From: Marinococcus halophilus
GTDB lineage: Bacteria > Bacillota > Bacilli > Bacillales > Marinococcaceae
Assembly: GCF_002265875.1 (NCBI RefSeq)
Contig: NZ_NPFA01000014.1
Coordinates: 1 to 64,000 of the forward strand
Reading direction: 5' to 3'
DNA: 64,000 nucleotides
Positions 1-8,026 of the stretch are shown in pieces. A program made the translations under genes and the position numbers. The notes beneath the pieces are model-generated. The model saw only the letters and a list, made by a program, of their open reading frames with translations. It searched no databases and was not told the DNA's origin. Every line of letters begins with the position of its first letter. The stretch's first letter is position 1.

Positions 1-1
1 G

Positions 2-52
2 GCCCTGCCTAAAGACATCTTTTACCAGAACATTCTACCGGAGTTGGATTAA
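2..52 (+). CDS. 3' end of a truncated gene, possibly formamidase/acetamidase
   Basis: The first bases read in frame as the last 16 residues of a protein (ALPKDIFYQNILPELD) and a TAA stop, one base before the FmdB start. The upstream part lies outside the window. FmdB zinc-ribbon genes classically follow an FmdA/AmdA formamidase gene, and a short ALP..IF-type ending is compatible with formamidases. The family assignment is inference from context plus a short tail; only the presence of a coding end is seen directly. Confidence 0.45.
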   Translation, partial: ALPKDIFYQNILPELD

Positions 53-53
53 T

Positions 54-323
54 ATGGCCCAGTTTACGTTTAAATGCCGGACGTGTGGTACGTTTGAGCG
101 CTGGATGGCATCAAAGGGAGCGCGGGTCAGCGAAGCGCCGTGTCCCTCGTGCGGGGAAGCCGCCGGAAGGGTCTTCCAGCCAGTACACCTGTCCAAGATG
201 GATGCGAAGATAAAGGCCCGGATCGAGCAGGGCATGCAGCCGAAAACACGGCAGCGAAAAGATCTTCCCGCCATGCAACAGCCTCAGCAGCGGGCCCCTA
301 GGCCTTGGCAGGCAGGCCATTAA
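54..323 (+). CDS. FmdB family zinc ribbon protein
   Basis: An 89-residue protein whose N-terminus is a zinc ribbon: C8-x2-C11 and C30-x2-C33 give a C-x2-C-x18-C-x2-C pattern typical of the FmdB family, named after a putative regulator in methylotroph formamidase operons. The C-terminal half is basic and rich in Gln, Pro and Arg and is probably disordered. The start lies one base after the stop of the preceding truncated gene, so the two are very likely co-transcribed and translationally coupled. A strong terminator follows at once. The biochemical role of FmdB proteins is not established; metal delivery or regulation for the amidase is inference. Confidence 0.8.
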   Translation: MAQFTFKCRTCGTFERWMASKGARVSEAPCPSCGEAAGRVFQPVHLSKMDAKIKARIEQGMQPKTRQRKDLPAMQQPQQRAPRPWQAGH

Positions 324-325
324 AG

Positions 326-357
326 AAGGAGACCCGAAAAAACCGGGTCTCCTTTTT
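326..357 (+). terminator. Rho-independent terminator after fmdB
   Basis: An 11-bp stem (AAGGAGACCCG with its complement) closes an A-rich loop and is followed by a T tract, directly after the FmdB stop codon. Confidence 0.85.
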
Positions 358-360
358 CAG

Positions 361-516
361 CTATTTTTCTCCCCGGTCTTTTCCAGCTATTCCAATAACC
401 GCGATGGCAGCCAGCATCACACCGTAAACAATCGAAGAAGAGAGAAAGGGCCTTTTAGTGATTTTCAAAAATACACGGTTCGAGTTATCAGTTTTGTTCC
501 CTGTTTTCCCACTCAT
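361..516 (-). CDS. small single-span membrane protein, unknown
   Basis: A 51-residue protein read on the minus strand from an ATG preceded by AGGAGGC at good spacing; a longer in-frame start upstream has no such site and is rejected. The N-terminal half is polar and basic (Ser, Lys, Asn), followed by one hydrophobic span of about 20 residues (SIVYGVMLAAIAVIGIAG) and a charged tail. It looks like a small inner-membrane peptide. No family is recognised. It stands alone between the fmdB terminator and the sulfotransferase-like gene. Confidence 0.6.
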   Translation of the reverse strand: MSGKTGNKTDNSNRVFLKITKRPFLSSSIVYGVMLAAIAVIGIAGKDRGEK

Positions 517-619
517 ATATTTTAGCCTCCTGCAATATTTTTGAGCGTCTTTATCCCTGAAAGACAAAGGCTCATTCTATTTTGGGAAAAGTCGGAAATA
601 CCCAAGGAAAGAATGTTTC

Positions 620-1522
620 CTACATGTCAGTTTTTGTGTAATCAATACCATAATACTGGGAAAATAAGCGGTTGTCGTCCTGGTACTTTGCATGAAGCAC
701 TTGTTGCAGCGATTCAGGAAGATAATACCTTTGGTAGTGAAGCATAAAGCTCGCCCGGTTCTGCAGGAGCACGCGTGAAAGAGGAAGCCTTCTTTTTGTG
801 GGTATAGGAGCGTTTGGATTAAAGGGAGTTTTAAAAAAGTAGTTCATTTTCTGGGCAGCTTTGAGCTGCATTGTGCCGTAGCTTCGGTTGACTTTCGCAG
901 CACTGTATTCGGGTACCTCTGTAATTCCCATATACTGAAGAAGTGCGGTGAGCTCCCTCATTTCACTTTCTCTGAAACGTTCGTATTGCATAAGGTAGTA
1001 ATTGTTGCTGCCAAATAAGTGCTTGATTTGTTCTAAGTAATGAAAATAATAGTATCCATCAAGCACCCCGAGGCGTTCCCACTCTTCAAACACGACGGGA
1101 GCTTGTTTATAGCCGCCCTGGTGAATGTACTGTACGTAGAGAGAGGTAAGAAGCTCAATCTGCCACCGGACGCCGACAATAATATGGACATCGTAGCTTT
1201 CTTCGGGGAAAATACGCCGGAGGTCCTTTAAAATCGTAAGGTTGTCTTTAATCTTTTTTCTCATGGACATGGGATTGCCGGAAAGCCCCTCATAAGAAAT
1301 GAGCAGCGGCTTTTCAGTCTCTGCTATTTCCTCTATTCCGGAACGCAGTTGGAGAATTTGTTTTTCCGATAATTTCTTATGACGTATCTGGTAAAGATAG
1401 TGCTGAATTTCTCCACGGGAAAGGTACGTCATTTCGTTCGTTAATTTCGGGTAAATGCTTTTCTGCAGAAAAGTTGTGGCGGTTTTATGATACCCCACAT
1501 GAATATAAACAGTTTTGCGCAT
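620..1522 (-). CDS. sulfotransferase-like P-loop protein
   Basis: A 300-residue protein starting with a beta strand and a P-loop-like motif, VGYHKTATTFLQ (about residues 9-20), which matches the 5'-phosphosulfate binding loop of PAPS-dependent sulfotransferases. LLISYEGLSGNP (about 73-84) fits the following strand and turn of that fold. Such enzymes move sulfate from PAPS to sugars, lipids or other acceptors; the acceptor cannot be told. The remainder is Tyr- and Arg-rich and less conserved. The gene has its own ribosome site (GGGGGA), stands alone, and no sulfate activation genes are nearby. Stand-alone bacterial members are often patchy in distribution, so transfer is possible. Confidence 0.7.
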   Translation of the reverse strand: MRKTVYIHVGYHKTATTFLQKSIYPKLTNEMTYLSRGEIQHYLYQIRHKKLSEKQILQLRSGIEEIAETEKPLLISYEGLSGNPMSMRKKIKDNLTILKDLRRIFPEESYDVHIIVGVRWQIELLTSLYVQYIHQGGYKQAPVVFEEWERLGVLDGYYYFHYLEQIKHLFGSNNYYLMQYERFRESEMRELTALLQYMGITEVPEYSAAKVNRSYGTMQLKAAQKMNYFFKTPFNPNAPIPTKRRLPLSRVLLQNRASFMLHYQRYYLPESLQQVLHAKYQDDNRLFSQYYGIDYTKTDM

Positions 1523-1680
1523 TGACTGTCCCCCTATGGATTGAATGCCTCCATCATAACGAAAACTATAAGAGCAATCAAAGTAAAAGGTGAAGGCCCT
1601 ATGAAACTGTTACGCAGGCCTGCCCAATTTGAGTATGAAAAAAGCTGCTTTATTTAAAGGCCAGTTTCTTTACAGTAATA

Positions 1681-1853
1681 CTAAAAATAAACGATCACGG
1701 CCAATATAATGCGGTATAAAGCAAATGGCACCAGACGGATTTTGTGAATAGCTTTAAGAAAAAGGTGGTGGCTACCAGGACGAATAAAAAAGCACTCCTA
1801 AAGCCGTCATCAAAAAAGCAAAGCATATCTGCGGCAGAATATTGCCACTCAAA
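1681..1853 (-). pseudogene. uppP: remnant of undecaprenyl-diphosphatase (uppP) C-terminus
   Basis: On the minus strand one frame reads FEWQYSAADMLCFFDDGF..., which lines up without gaps with the HWDSLSSDLMPFF..GF..AF segment of Bacillus UppP as I recall it. It runs up to FFLK, near 1750. A single-base shift there leads into AIHKIRLVPFALYRIILA and a stop, matching the conserved UppP end (KIKLVPFAIYRIILG). The first about 200 residues of the enzyme are absent: the remnant begins just behind the stop of the CNNM gene. UppP recycles the lipid carrier of cell wall synthesis, so a functional copy must exist elsewhere. The alignment is from memory, but the terminal motif is very characteristic. Confidence 0.75.
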
Positions 1854-1884
1854 ACCCGGAGAACTTCCTCCGGATTAAAGCGTA

Positions 1885-3126
1885 TCAATCTTCCTCTTCT
1901 TCCTCTTCTTTTACAACGCGTACGCGTTTGATCTGATTATTATCCATTGTCAGCACTTCAAAATGAAGATTTTCATACTGAAGAGTCTCGCCCTCTTCAG
2001 GTATATGATCGAATTCCCGGTACAGCAGGCCCGCGATAATATCCTCTTCTTCTTCCACCCGGGTGTTGAAAATTTCATTGAAGCGGCTGATGGCAAGCTT
2101 CCCATCACAGATAATAACTTCGTCGGTCAGCTCCTCGATGAGCTGTTCGGAGCGGGTGTCATGCTCATCCTCAATTTCCTGGCCGATCATTGCTTCAATA
2201 ATGTCCTCCTGGGTGACCATCCCCATCGTCCCGCCGTATTCATCAAGTACTACGGCGAGGTGCTTCTGTTCATTGAGCATTCGTTTGAACACGTTATCTA
2301 CAGAGTTGGTTTCCACTACATACAAAGGATTGTTATCAATAAAATCGTTAAGCGTTTTGTCACTCTGCTCAGCCCATATAAGCAGAAGCTTCGCATGAAA
2401 GACCCCGACAATATGATCCATATTATCCTGATATACCGGATACCGTGTGTGGTTATGGCTGATGGTGATGTCCCGCACTTCCTGAAAATCGCTTTCGATA
2501 GGGATGCCGGTAATCTCCATTCTAGGCACCTTTAAAACGTCACGGATGTCCTTGCGGTAAAAATCAATCACCCGTTTAATACGGTCCTGCTCCTGCTTTT
2601 CAAAGGTGCCTTCGGAGGAAGCAACGTCAACCATTGTTTTGATTTCTTCGCGTGAATACGTCTGGGACGGTCCTTCGCCCTTAGTAATCAGCTTAATAAC
2701 GCCGCGGGTGAAAGAATTTAATAAAAACGTGAGCGGCTTAAAAATGAATACAAGAACTGTAATTACCGGTGCGACTATGTAAGCTACTTTGTCCGCAAAA
2801 GTAGCAGCAATAGATTTAGGCAGGACTTCAGCAAAGATGATGAGCACAAGCGTCAAAATAGCAGTAGCTATGCCGACAGAAAAATTGTAATTTAAGGCAA
2901 GTACTGTAACGAGTGTAGGAAGCATAATGTTGGATATATTGTTTCCGATCAGGATGGCTGTGATCAGTTCATCCGGTTTCCTCGTCAGTTTTAATAAATT
3001 TTTCGCCCGTTTGTCATTTTCTTCGGCACGGGCCTGCATTCGTGCACGATTTGCTGCTGTTAAAGCAGTCTCGCTTCCTGATAAAAAGAAGGAAACGAAT
3101 AAAAAGAATATAATAACCGCTATCAT
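1885..3126 (-). CDS. CNNM/CorC-type hemolysin family membrane protein
   Basis: A 413-residue protein with the full layout of this family. A CNNM (DUF21) membrane domain covers about residues 1-170, with SGSETALTAANRAR near the start and several hydrophobic spans. Two CBS domains follow at about 190-320, the second ending in LDEYGGTMGMVTQEDIIEAMIG, then a CorC/HlyC C-terminal domain. Members are linked to magnesium or cobalt efflux and to membrane ion homeostasis; the hemolysin name is historical. The last residues form a run of Glu and Asp, in line with a halophile-like acidic proteome. The gene is monocistronic, and a uppP remnant lies directly behind it. Confidence 0.88.
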   Translation of the reverse strand: MIAVIIFFLFVSFFLSGSETALTAANRARMQARAEENDKRAKNLLKLTRKPDELITAILIGNNISNIMLPTLVTVLALNYNFSVGIATAILTLVLIIFAEVLPKSIAATFADKVAYIVAPVITVLVFIFKPLTFLLNSFTRGVIKLITKGEGPSQTYSREEIKTMVDVASSEGTFEKQEQDRIKRVIDFYRKDIRDVLKVPRMEITGIPIESDFQEVRDITISHNHTRYPVYQDNMDHIVGVFHAKLLLIWAEQSDKTLNDFIDNNPLYVVETNSVDNVFKRMLNEQKHLAVVLDEYGGTMGMVTQEDIIEAMIGQEIEDEHDTRSEQLIEELTDEVIICDGKLAISRFNEIFNTRVEEEEDIIAGLLYREFDHIPEEGETLQYENLHFEVLTMDNNQIKRVRVVKEEEEEED

Positions 3127-3372
3127 AAGTACCCTCCACTGGCGTATTAGCTACATTTTATTTCCTGTTTCTCGTGAATTAAACATCTCAAACAACTATC
3201 CAACATTAAAAATAACATAAAAGAGCGCGGGAGGATTTAAATATGCAAAAAGATTTCATCTTCGTGTATGCTTTTTTGGCGAAAAAGAAAATGTAAGTTA
3301 TTGTTCCGGCTTATAAATCATTTCAGAAAGAAAATGAAAGAAAAATCAAAACATAGAGAGGGTAAATTGTTG

Positions 3373-3402
3373 TTGACTTTCATTTGTGTAAACCCTTACA
3401 AT
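3373..3402 (+). promoter_or_regulatory. promoter with overlapping cre-like site for the MFS gene
   Basis: TTGACT (3373-3378) and TACAAT (3397-3402) are separated by 18 bp, a good sigma-A promoter. TGTAAACCCTTACA (3387-3400) overlaps the spacer and -10 and differs from the CcpA cre consensus TGWAANCGNTNWCA at one position, which suggests catabolite repression by blocking RNA polymerase. The 398-bp gap between 3126 and 3525 is otherwise AT-rich without an ORF. Confidence 0.6.
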
Positions 3403-3456
3403 AATAAATACAAATTAAAACAACAATAACAGACAAAAAAACAATAAAATGAAAGT
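3376..3456. repeat. perfect 10-bp inverted repeat flanking the promoter
   Basis: ACTTTCATTT at 3376-3385 has its exact complement AAATGAAAGT at 3447-3456, with a 61-bp spacer. The left arm starts inside the -35 element. It may be a two-site operator for an unidentified regulator of the MFS/mutarotase genes. Confidence 0.35.
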
Positions 3457-3524
3457 TGTTTTGGTTAACAATTAAAAGGAGGCCGGCAGAGAAAGAATCT
3501 ATAAACCTTTAAGGAGGAAATGGA

Positions 3525-4832
3525 ATGAAAAAAGTGGAAAGAGGAAGTCTCGCTGCCACTCTTTCTGTATCTATGTCGAACTACCTCGAAGCTGGTTCTA
3601 TTGTAGCCGGTGCAGCCGGGCTTACACTTTGGGTTCAGTACCTAGGTCTTACGGATGCTACAGTTGGACTACTTGGGGCGCTCAGTGCCAACGGATTCGG
3701 GGCTGCCATTGGTGCACTGATCAGCGGCTTTTTAGTCGATCGGTACGGGAGAAAATTTATTTATAAATATAACCTGCTCGTATACATGCTCGGTATATTG
3801 CTTATTGTTTTTTCTTTTTCTTTTCCCATGCTTCTAGTAGGTTATGTGATTACTGGTATTTCTGTCGGGGCGGGTATACCGCCTTCGTGGACCTATATTG
3901 CCGAGGAAGCACCGGAGAAAGAGAGAGCCGCACGTGTCGGCTGGGGACAGTTTGCCTGGTCGATGGGGCCGGCAGTCGTCTTTATTTTATCCGTTCTACT
4001 GGCTCCTCTAGGACTGCTCGGAAGCCGGATTATTTTCTTCCAGCTCTTTTTGATCGCTTTTGTTACCTGGCTCTTCCAGCGAAAAATTGAGGAGTCCGCA
4101 ATCTGGGAAAAACAGAAGAAGGAAGACCGGGCAGCGAACAAGGGCGGAATTTTCAGTAAAGAAAATATGAAAGAGTTGTTCACCAACCGTGCCAATCTTC
4201 ATGCAATCACCCTGCTCGTCGGAGTTTATACGTTCTGGAACATGGTGGCTGGCGTCATGGGTTATTTTATGCCCTATATTTACGAAACAGTAGGCGGCCT
4301 TTCGGGAGCACAGGCTAACCTGCTTCAGGCTTTCCTCTGGGGACTGACCGTTTTGTCCACCTATTTTGTATTTATTAAACTGGGTGACAGGGTAAACCGG
4401 AAGCTTATCTTCGGGGTAAGCGCTGTTATGGGTATTGTAGCCTGGATAGTGCTTTCATTTGGCGGAATGGGCACCGCGGAACTGCTTGTATTCGTTGTTC
4501 TCTGGGGGCTCTCGGCAGGCTTTGGAGCGCAGGCTTTTTACGGTCTGTGGTCAGCGGAGCTGTTCCATACAAAATACCGCGCAGCAGCGCAGGGGCTGCT
4601 TTTCTGTACAGCCCGGGTATTTGTCGGTTTGATTTCGCTTGCGATTCCGACGCTGATTACCGTATTTGGTTTTCAGACAGCAGGGGCGATTATGATCGGG
4701 TTTCTTGTATTACACATGATCGTTGGTTTAACTCTCGCACCAGAAACACGAAATAAATCGCTCGAAGAAATACAAATCGAACGTTACGGCACGACCGAGG
4801 AAGCAAAAATACAAAAAGACCTGGTGAAATAA
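3525..4832 (+). CDS. MFS sugar transporter
   Basis: A 435-residue major facilitator with 12 likely transmembrane spans. The loop between spans 2 and 3 carries the family signature (GFLVDRYGRKF, about residues 67-77). Spans 1-6 and 7-12 are split by a charged loop near 190-225. The C-terminus ends in PETRNKSLEEIQ, the classic sugar-porter PETR-type motif. It most likely imports a sugar by proton or cation symport. The next gene is an L-rhamnose mutarotase, so a deoxy- or aldohexose such as rhamnose is a reasonable guess, not a proof. A strong AAGGAGG site precedes the start, and a cre-like box overlaps its promoter. Confidence 0.82.
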   Translation: MKKVERGSLAATLSVSMSNYLEAGSIVAGAAGLTLWVQYLGLTDATVGLLGALSANGFGAAIGALISGFLVDRYGRKFIYKYNLLVYMLGILLIVFSFSFPMLLVGYVITGISVGAGIPPSWTYIAEEAPEKERAARVGWGQFAWSMGPAVVFILSVLLAPLGLLGSRIIFFQLFLIAFVTWLFQRKIEESAIWEKQKKEDRAANKGGIFSKENMKELFTNRANLHAITLLVGVYTFWNMVAGVMGYFMPYIYETVGGLSGAQANLLQAFLWGLTVLSTYFVFIKLGDRVNRKLIFGVSAVMGIVAWIVLSFGGMGTAELLVFVVLWGLSAGFGAQAFYGLWSAELFHTKYRAAAQGLLFCTARVFVGLISLAIPTLITVFGFQTAGAIMIGFLVLHMIVGLTLAPETRNKSLEEIQIERYGTTEEAKIQKDLVK

Positions 4833-4844
4833 AAGAGTAATATA

Positions 4845-4876
4845 GAAGGAAGAAAGTTCATTCTTCCTTCTTTTAT
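4845..4876 (+). terminator. terminator between the MFS gene and the mutarotase gene
   Basis: GAAGGAAGAA pairs with TTCTTCCTTC (10 bp, 6-nt loop) and is followed by TTTTATT. The mutarotase behind it may be reached only by read-through or by its own promoter. Confidence 0.75.
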
Positions 4877-4931
4877 TGCGTTTATCTGCTTCCAATAAAA
4901 AAACCAAAAGGTAACTGAAAGGAAAATGAAT

Positions 4932-5246
4932 ATGAAACGTCTGGCGTTAATAATGTACGTATACCCCGATAAAGTTGAAGAATATATCGAGAAGCATGAT
5001 CAGCTCTGGCCGAAAATGAAAGAGGCCTTAAAACAGCACGGAGCAGCCAACTATTCGATCTTTCTGGAGAAAGAAACGAGCAGGCTGTTTGCCTATCTTG
5101 AAGTAGAGGACGAAGAACTGTGGCAGCAAATGGCTTCCACTTCCGTTAACCAAAGGTGGTGGGAAGCTATGGCTCCTTTAATGGAAACAAATGAAGATAA
5201 CAGCCCGGTTACTACTCCTCTCGAGGAAGTATTTCATCTTGAATAA
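4932..5246 (+). CDS. rhaM: L-rhamnose mutarotase
   Basis: A 104-residue protein of the RhaM/YiiL family, which interconverts alpha and beta anomers of L-rhamnose. The sequence shows the family marks: an early strand MKRLALIMYVYP, a conserved EYIEKHDQLWPKMKEAL helix, NYSIFLEKE in the middle, and the WW pair in NQRWWEAMAPLM. I take the second ATG because GAAAGGA stands 8 bases before it and the first ATG lies too close. The gene sits downstream of the sugar transporter, but no rhamnose isomerase, kinase or aldolase gene is in the window, so the rest of the pathway is elsewhere. Related mutarotases on other sugars cannot be excluded. Confidence 0.8.
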   Translation: MKRLALIMYVYPDKVEEYIEKHDQLWPKMKEALKQHGAANYSIFLEKETSRLFAYLEVEDEELWQQMASTSVNQRWWEAMAPLMETNEDNSPVTTPLEEVFHLE

Positions 5247-5285
5247 AAAGTCCGCTGAAAAATAATTTTTCAGCGGACTTTTTGT
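5247..5285 (+). terminator. terminator after rhaM
   Basis: AAGTCCGCTGAAAAAT pairs with ATTTTTCAGCGGACTT around a very small loop, followed by T residues; a long perfect stem that could act on both strands. Confidence 0.85.
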
Positions 5286-5365
5286 TCAAAATGCATAAAA
5301 ACAGGGAATAGAAATGTATAGGAATGATACTTGTCAGGCGCATAAAAACATCAGGGGGAATGCGA

Positions 5366-5440
5366 ATGAGTAGACCCTTCGGCTTTCAATTGCTGAATCA
5401 GAAAATTGATGCTGGGGACCTTGCTTCAGTAATAGGCTAA
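5366..5440 (+). CDS. possible 24-residue peptide
   Basis: A short reading frame starting at an ATG with CAGGGGGAA upstream. It encodes 24 residues: RPFGFQLLNQKIDAGD in the centre and LASVIG at the end. It lies about 27 bases before the next small gene, which has its own ribosome site, so they could share a transcript. No family is recognised. Expression is inferred only from the ribosome binding site. Confidence 0.3.
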   Translation: MSRPFGFQLLNQKIDAGDLASVIG

Positions 5441-5467
5441 AACTCAATTGCGAAAAGGGGGATACCT

Positions 5468-5656
5468 ATGAAACGGCGATTGATTGATGAAGAATACGAG
5501 CGTGAAATAGACCGGATGGTCAATGAGGGCGGCTATATTCCTGTGGAAATGGATTTTATAAGAAAACGGGCTAAAGTTAAAAAAGAGGAAAAAGAAACCA
5601 ATCAAAAGAAACAGGAAAACGAAAAAGAAGCAGATGATTTTAACGAAAAAGTGTGA
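5468..5656 (+). CDS. small charged protein, unknown
   Basis: A 62-residue protein preceded by AAAAGGGGGATACCT, a fair ribosome site. About half of its residues are charged (Lys, Arg, Glu, Asp). The N-terminal part (LIDEEYEREIDRMVNEGG) looks helical, and the C-terminal half is a Lys/Glu-rich low-complexity stretch that is likely helical or disordered. No catalytic or membrane features are seen. It is followed by a good terminator, which supports a real transcript ending here. Similar small acidic-basic proteins of unknown function are common in Bacillaceae; no function is proposed. Confidence 0.55.
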   Translation: MKRRLIDEEYEREIDRMVNEGGYIPVEMDFIRKRAKVKKEEKETNQKKQENEKEADDFNEKV

Positions 5657-5672
5657 CTTATGAATAACAAGT

Positions 5673-5702
5673 AACAGCTGCTGCCGGCAGCTGTTTTTTT
5701 GT
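5673..5702 (+). terminator. terminator after the small charged protein gene
   Basis: ACAGCTGC pairs with GCAGCTGT around a 5-nt loop, followed by seven T residues. Confidence 0.85.
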
Positions 5703-5868
5703 TGGAAAATAGATGCGTAGTGTAGAAAAAAGCAAAGCAAAAGGTGCTATAATTTTTAATTCGTGTGGGTGCTGCGGTGCGTCCTTAGAGCCTTATGCAT
5801 CAATGTACGAAGTTGGTTTGTAGAATGTAAATCACAATATTGTACATCAAATGTTCAAAGAACTGAGA

Positions 5869-5882
5869 TGAAAACGTATACA
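5869..5882 (+). promoter_or_regulatory. cre-like catabolite repression site before the gat operon
   Basis: TGAAAACGTATACA fits the CcpA cre consensus TGWAANCGNTNWCA at all but one position and lies about 50 bp upstream of the PTS regulator start. This suggests glucose repression of the whole galactitol-type operon. The rest of 5702-5933 has no other ORF with a ribosome site. Confidence 0.5.
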
Positions 5883-5933
5883 TTTGTGTTGCAGCGGCTG
5901 ATAGAATAAAAATTAATCAAAGGGGGGAAGGAG

Positions 5934-7991
5934 ATGCCGCTAAGTGAACGGGATAATGAAATATTAAGTGAACTAATCCGTAATCCATCGGTCACTAGCA
6001 TGGCGCTTGAAGAAAAGTACCAACTAACACGAAGACAGCTGGGCTACAGCATGAATAAAGTAAACGACTGGCTTTTAAGCAAAGATCTCCCGGTTATTGA
6101 ACGAACGCGCCAGGGGCATTTCATTATTGATCAGTCTGTTTACACGAATTTTGGTATGGATGAAGAAATTATTGCAGCTGAAAAACCAGTACTCACCGGA
6201 AAACAACGTATTTATTACCTCATTATGATGCTCATTGGCAGCGAAGAGCCGCTTTCCTTAAATCATTTTACAAGTGAGCTTCAGTTGAGTAAAAACACCG
6301 TTTTGAACGAGCTGAAAGAAGTGCAGCAGTATCTCGATGATTATCACCTATCCATCAAATATTCCCGCAAAGAGGGTTACCTGGTGGAAGGGAAAGAATT
6401 TCAAATCCGCAAGCTGTTAATGAACGTCACCTACCAGCTGCTATTCATGCAGGAAGGCGCTTCACGAATCAAAAAAATAGCCGGTATTGGAGAAGAGGAG
6501 CTCGACGATTACCGCAAACGGATTGAAAATGTCGAAAGCAAGCTCAGCCTGAAATTCACCGATGAAAAGCTGGAAACGATGCCGTATATATTAGCTTTAA
6601 TTTTAAAGAGAATTAAAAAAGGTTTTGCTATTAATACATTTTCCATTCAGTATGAAGAGCTTTCTGATACGAAAGAGTATCAGGCTACAGAGGAGATTTT
6701 CAAAAAAAATGAACATATTCCGATGGAAGAGCGGTTATTTGTGACATTGCACTTGCTGACCGTAAGCGTCTACAGCACCTCTTTTCCAATGGAAGATGAC
6801 GTGATCCCGAATTTAGGAGCTGCCACAGATGACATGCTGCGCCAGTTTGAAAAAAGCGCCTGTGTATACTTGCATGAACGGGACCAGCTGCTTGATAAGC
6901 TGCTTCAACACATTAAGCCAGCTTATTACCGCATTAAATACCAGCTGTCGGAAACTTCATCCACACAGGTGCCGCTCAGCAAGGAATTTAAAGCGCTCCA
7001 TCACCTGGTAAAGCAGTCTACAGCGCCGCTTGAAAAATTAATCGGCAGCCCGATTCCGGACAGCGAGAGCAGCTTTATTACAATGCTGATCGGTGGGTGG
7101 ATGAAAAGGCAGGGCGAGAGCATTGAAAAGAAGGTAAAAGCCATTGTGGTATGTCCTCAGGGCGTATCTGTTTCAAGACTAATGCTGAACGAGCTGAGTG
7201 AGCTTTTTCCGGAATTTGTCTTTCTCGATTCTTTATCTGTACGAGAGTTTCTTCATTACCATCTCGAGTACGACATTGTCTTTGCTCCGACATTTCTTGA
7301 GACGGACAAAAAGCTGTTCGTGGTAAAAACATTTTTAGGCAGAGAAGAGCGGCAGCGTCTTCGCAAGCAGGTAATGCTTGAACTGTACGGATATCTGCCA
7401 AACCATCTGGACATTAATGAAATTATTCAAATTATCGGGCGCCATGCCCATATCTATAATGAGAGTGCACTTATAGAAGATATTCAAAATTATATTAATC
7501 AGGATAATGAAAATTCAGTCAATTACAGCATGGGCAAGGCTGAATACAATTTGGATGAATTAATCACTCCAGCCTCCATCACCCTGAAGGACAGCGTGGC
7601 CGACTGGAAAGAGGCCGTCTGGGCGGGGGCCGGGCCGCTACTTGAACGTAAAAGTATTACGGAAGATTATGTAAACAGAATGCTGTGTTATACAGAAGAA
7701 GACCCTTATATTGTGATAGGGCCTAATATAGCCATACCCCATGCTTCACCGGAAGACGGGGTGAACGAAGTAGGAATGAGTTTGTTGAGATTGAAGGAAG
7801 GAGTTCTTTTCTCTGGAGAATACCGGATCAATCTGGTGATCGTCATTGCTGCAGTAGATAAACAGAAGCACATTCACGCGCTGATGCAGTTAATGAAGCT
7901 TGCAGGCTCACAAACAGCAAGAAATCAAATAACAGCTTCAGATTCTGTTAAAGACATATACAAAATTATTCAGTCGTATTCCAAAGATTAA
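5934..7991 (+). CDS. PRD-containing PTS regulator, GatR/MtlR type
   Basis: A 685-residue transcription activator of the BglG/MtlR superfamily. In order: an N-terminal winged HTH (about 5-60), an Mga-like HTH (about 90-150), PTS regulation domains including the HIKPAYYRIKYQL segment (about 325-335), an EIIB-like domain beginning with AIVVCPQGVSVSRLML (about 403-420), and an EIIA domain with the phospho-His loop IGPNIAIPHASPE (about 595-607). Such proteins sense PTS phosphorylation and activate the adjacent transport genes. It is followed 35 bp later by the EIIA gene, so it is probably autoregulated within the operon. A cre-like box stands upstream. Confidence 0.88.
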   Translation: MPLSERDNEILSELIRNPSVTSMALEEKYQLTRRQLGYSMNKVNDWLLSKDLPVIERTRQGHFIIDQSVYTNFGMDEEIIAAEKPVLTGKQRIYYLIMMLIGSEEPLSLNHFTSELQLSKNTVLNELKEVQQYLDDYHLSIKYSRKEGYLVEGKEFQIRKLLMNVTYQLLFMQEGASRIKKIAGIGEEELDDYRKRIENVESKLSLKFTDEKLETMPYILALILKRIKKGFAINTFSIQYEELSDTKEYQATEEIFKKNEHIPMEERLFVTLHLLTVSVYSTSFPMEDDVIPNLGAATDDMLRQFEKSACVYLHERDQLLDKLLQHIKPAYYRIKYQLSETSSTQVPLSKEFKALHHLVKQSTAPLEKLIGSPIPDSESSFITMLIGGWMKRQGESIEKKVKAIVVCPQGVSVSRLMLNELSELFPEFVFLDSLSVREFLHYHLEYDIVFAPTFLETDKKLFVVKTFLGREERQRLRKQVMLELYGYLPNHLDINEIIQIIGRHAHIYNESALIEDIQNYINQDNENSVNYSMGKAEYNLDELITPASITLKDSVADWKEAVWAGAGPLLERKSITEDYVNRMLCYTEEDPYIVIGPNIAIPHASPEDGVNEVGMSLLRLKEGVLFSGEYRINLVIVIAAVDKQKHIHALMQLMKLAGSQTARNQITASDSVKDIYKIIQSYSKD

Positions 7992-8026
7992 CTGCGACAA
8001 TTTTAATTCCACCAAGGAGGGGCCTG

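Noticed and set aside
1963-2535. 190-residue plus-strand frame opposite the CNNM gene
   Set aside because: It is the complement of a well-conserved gene; no ribosome site and no recognisable domain.
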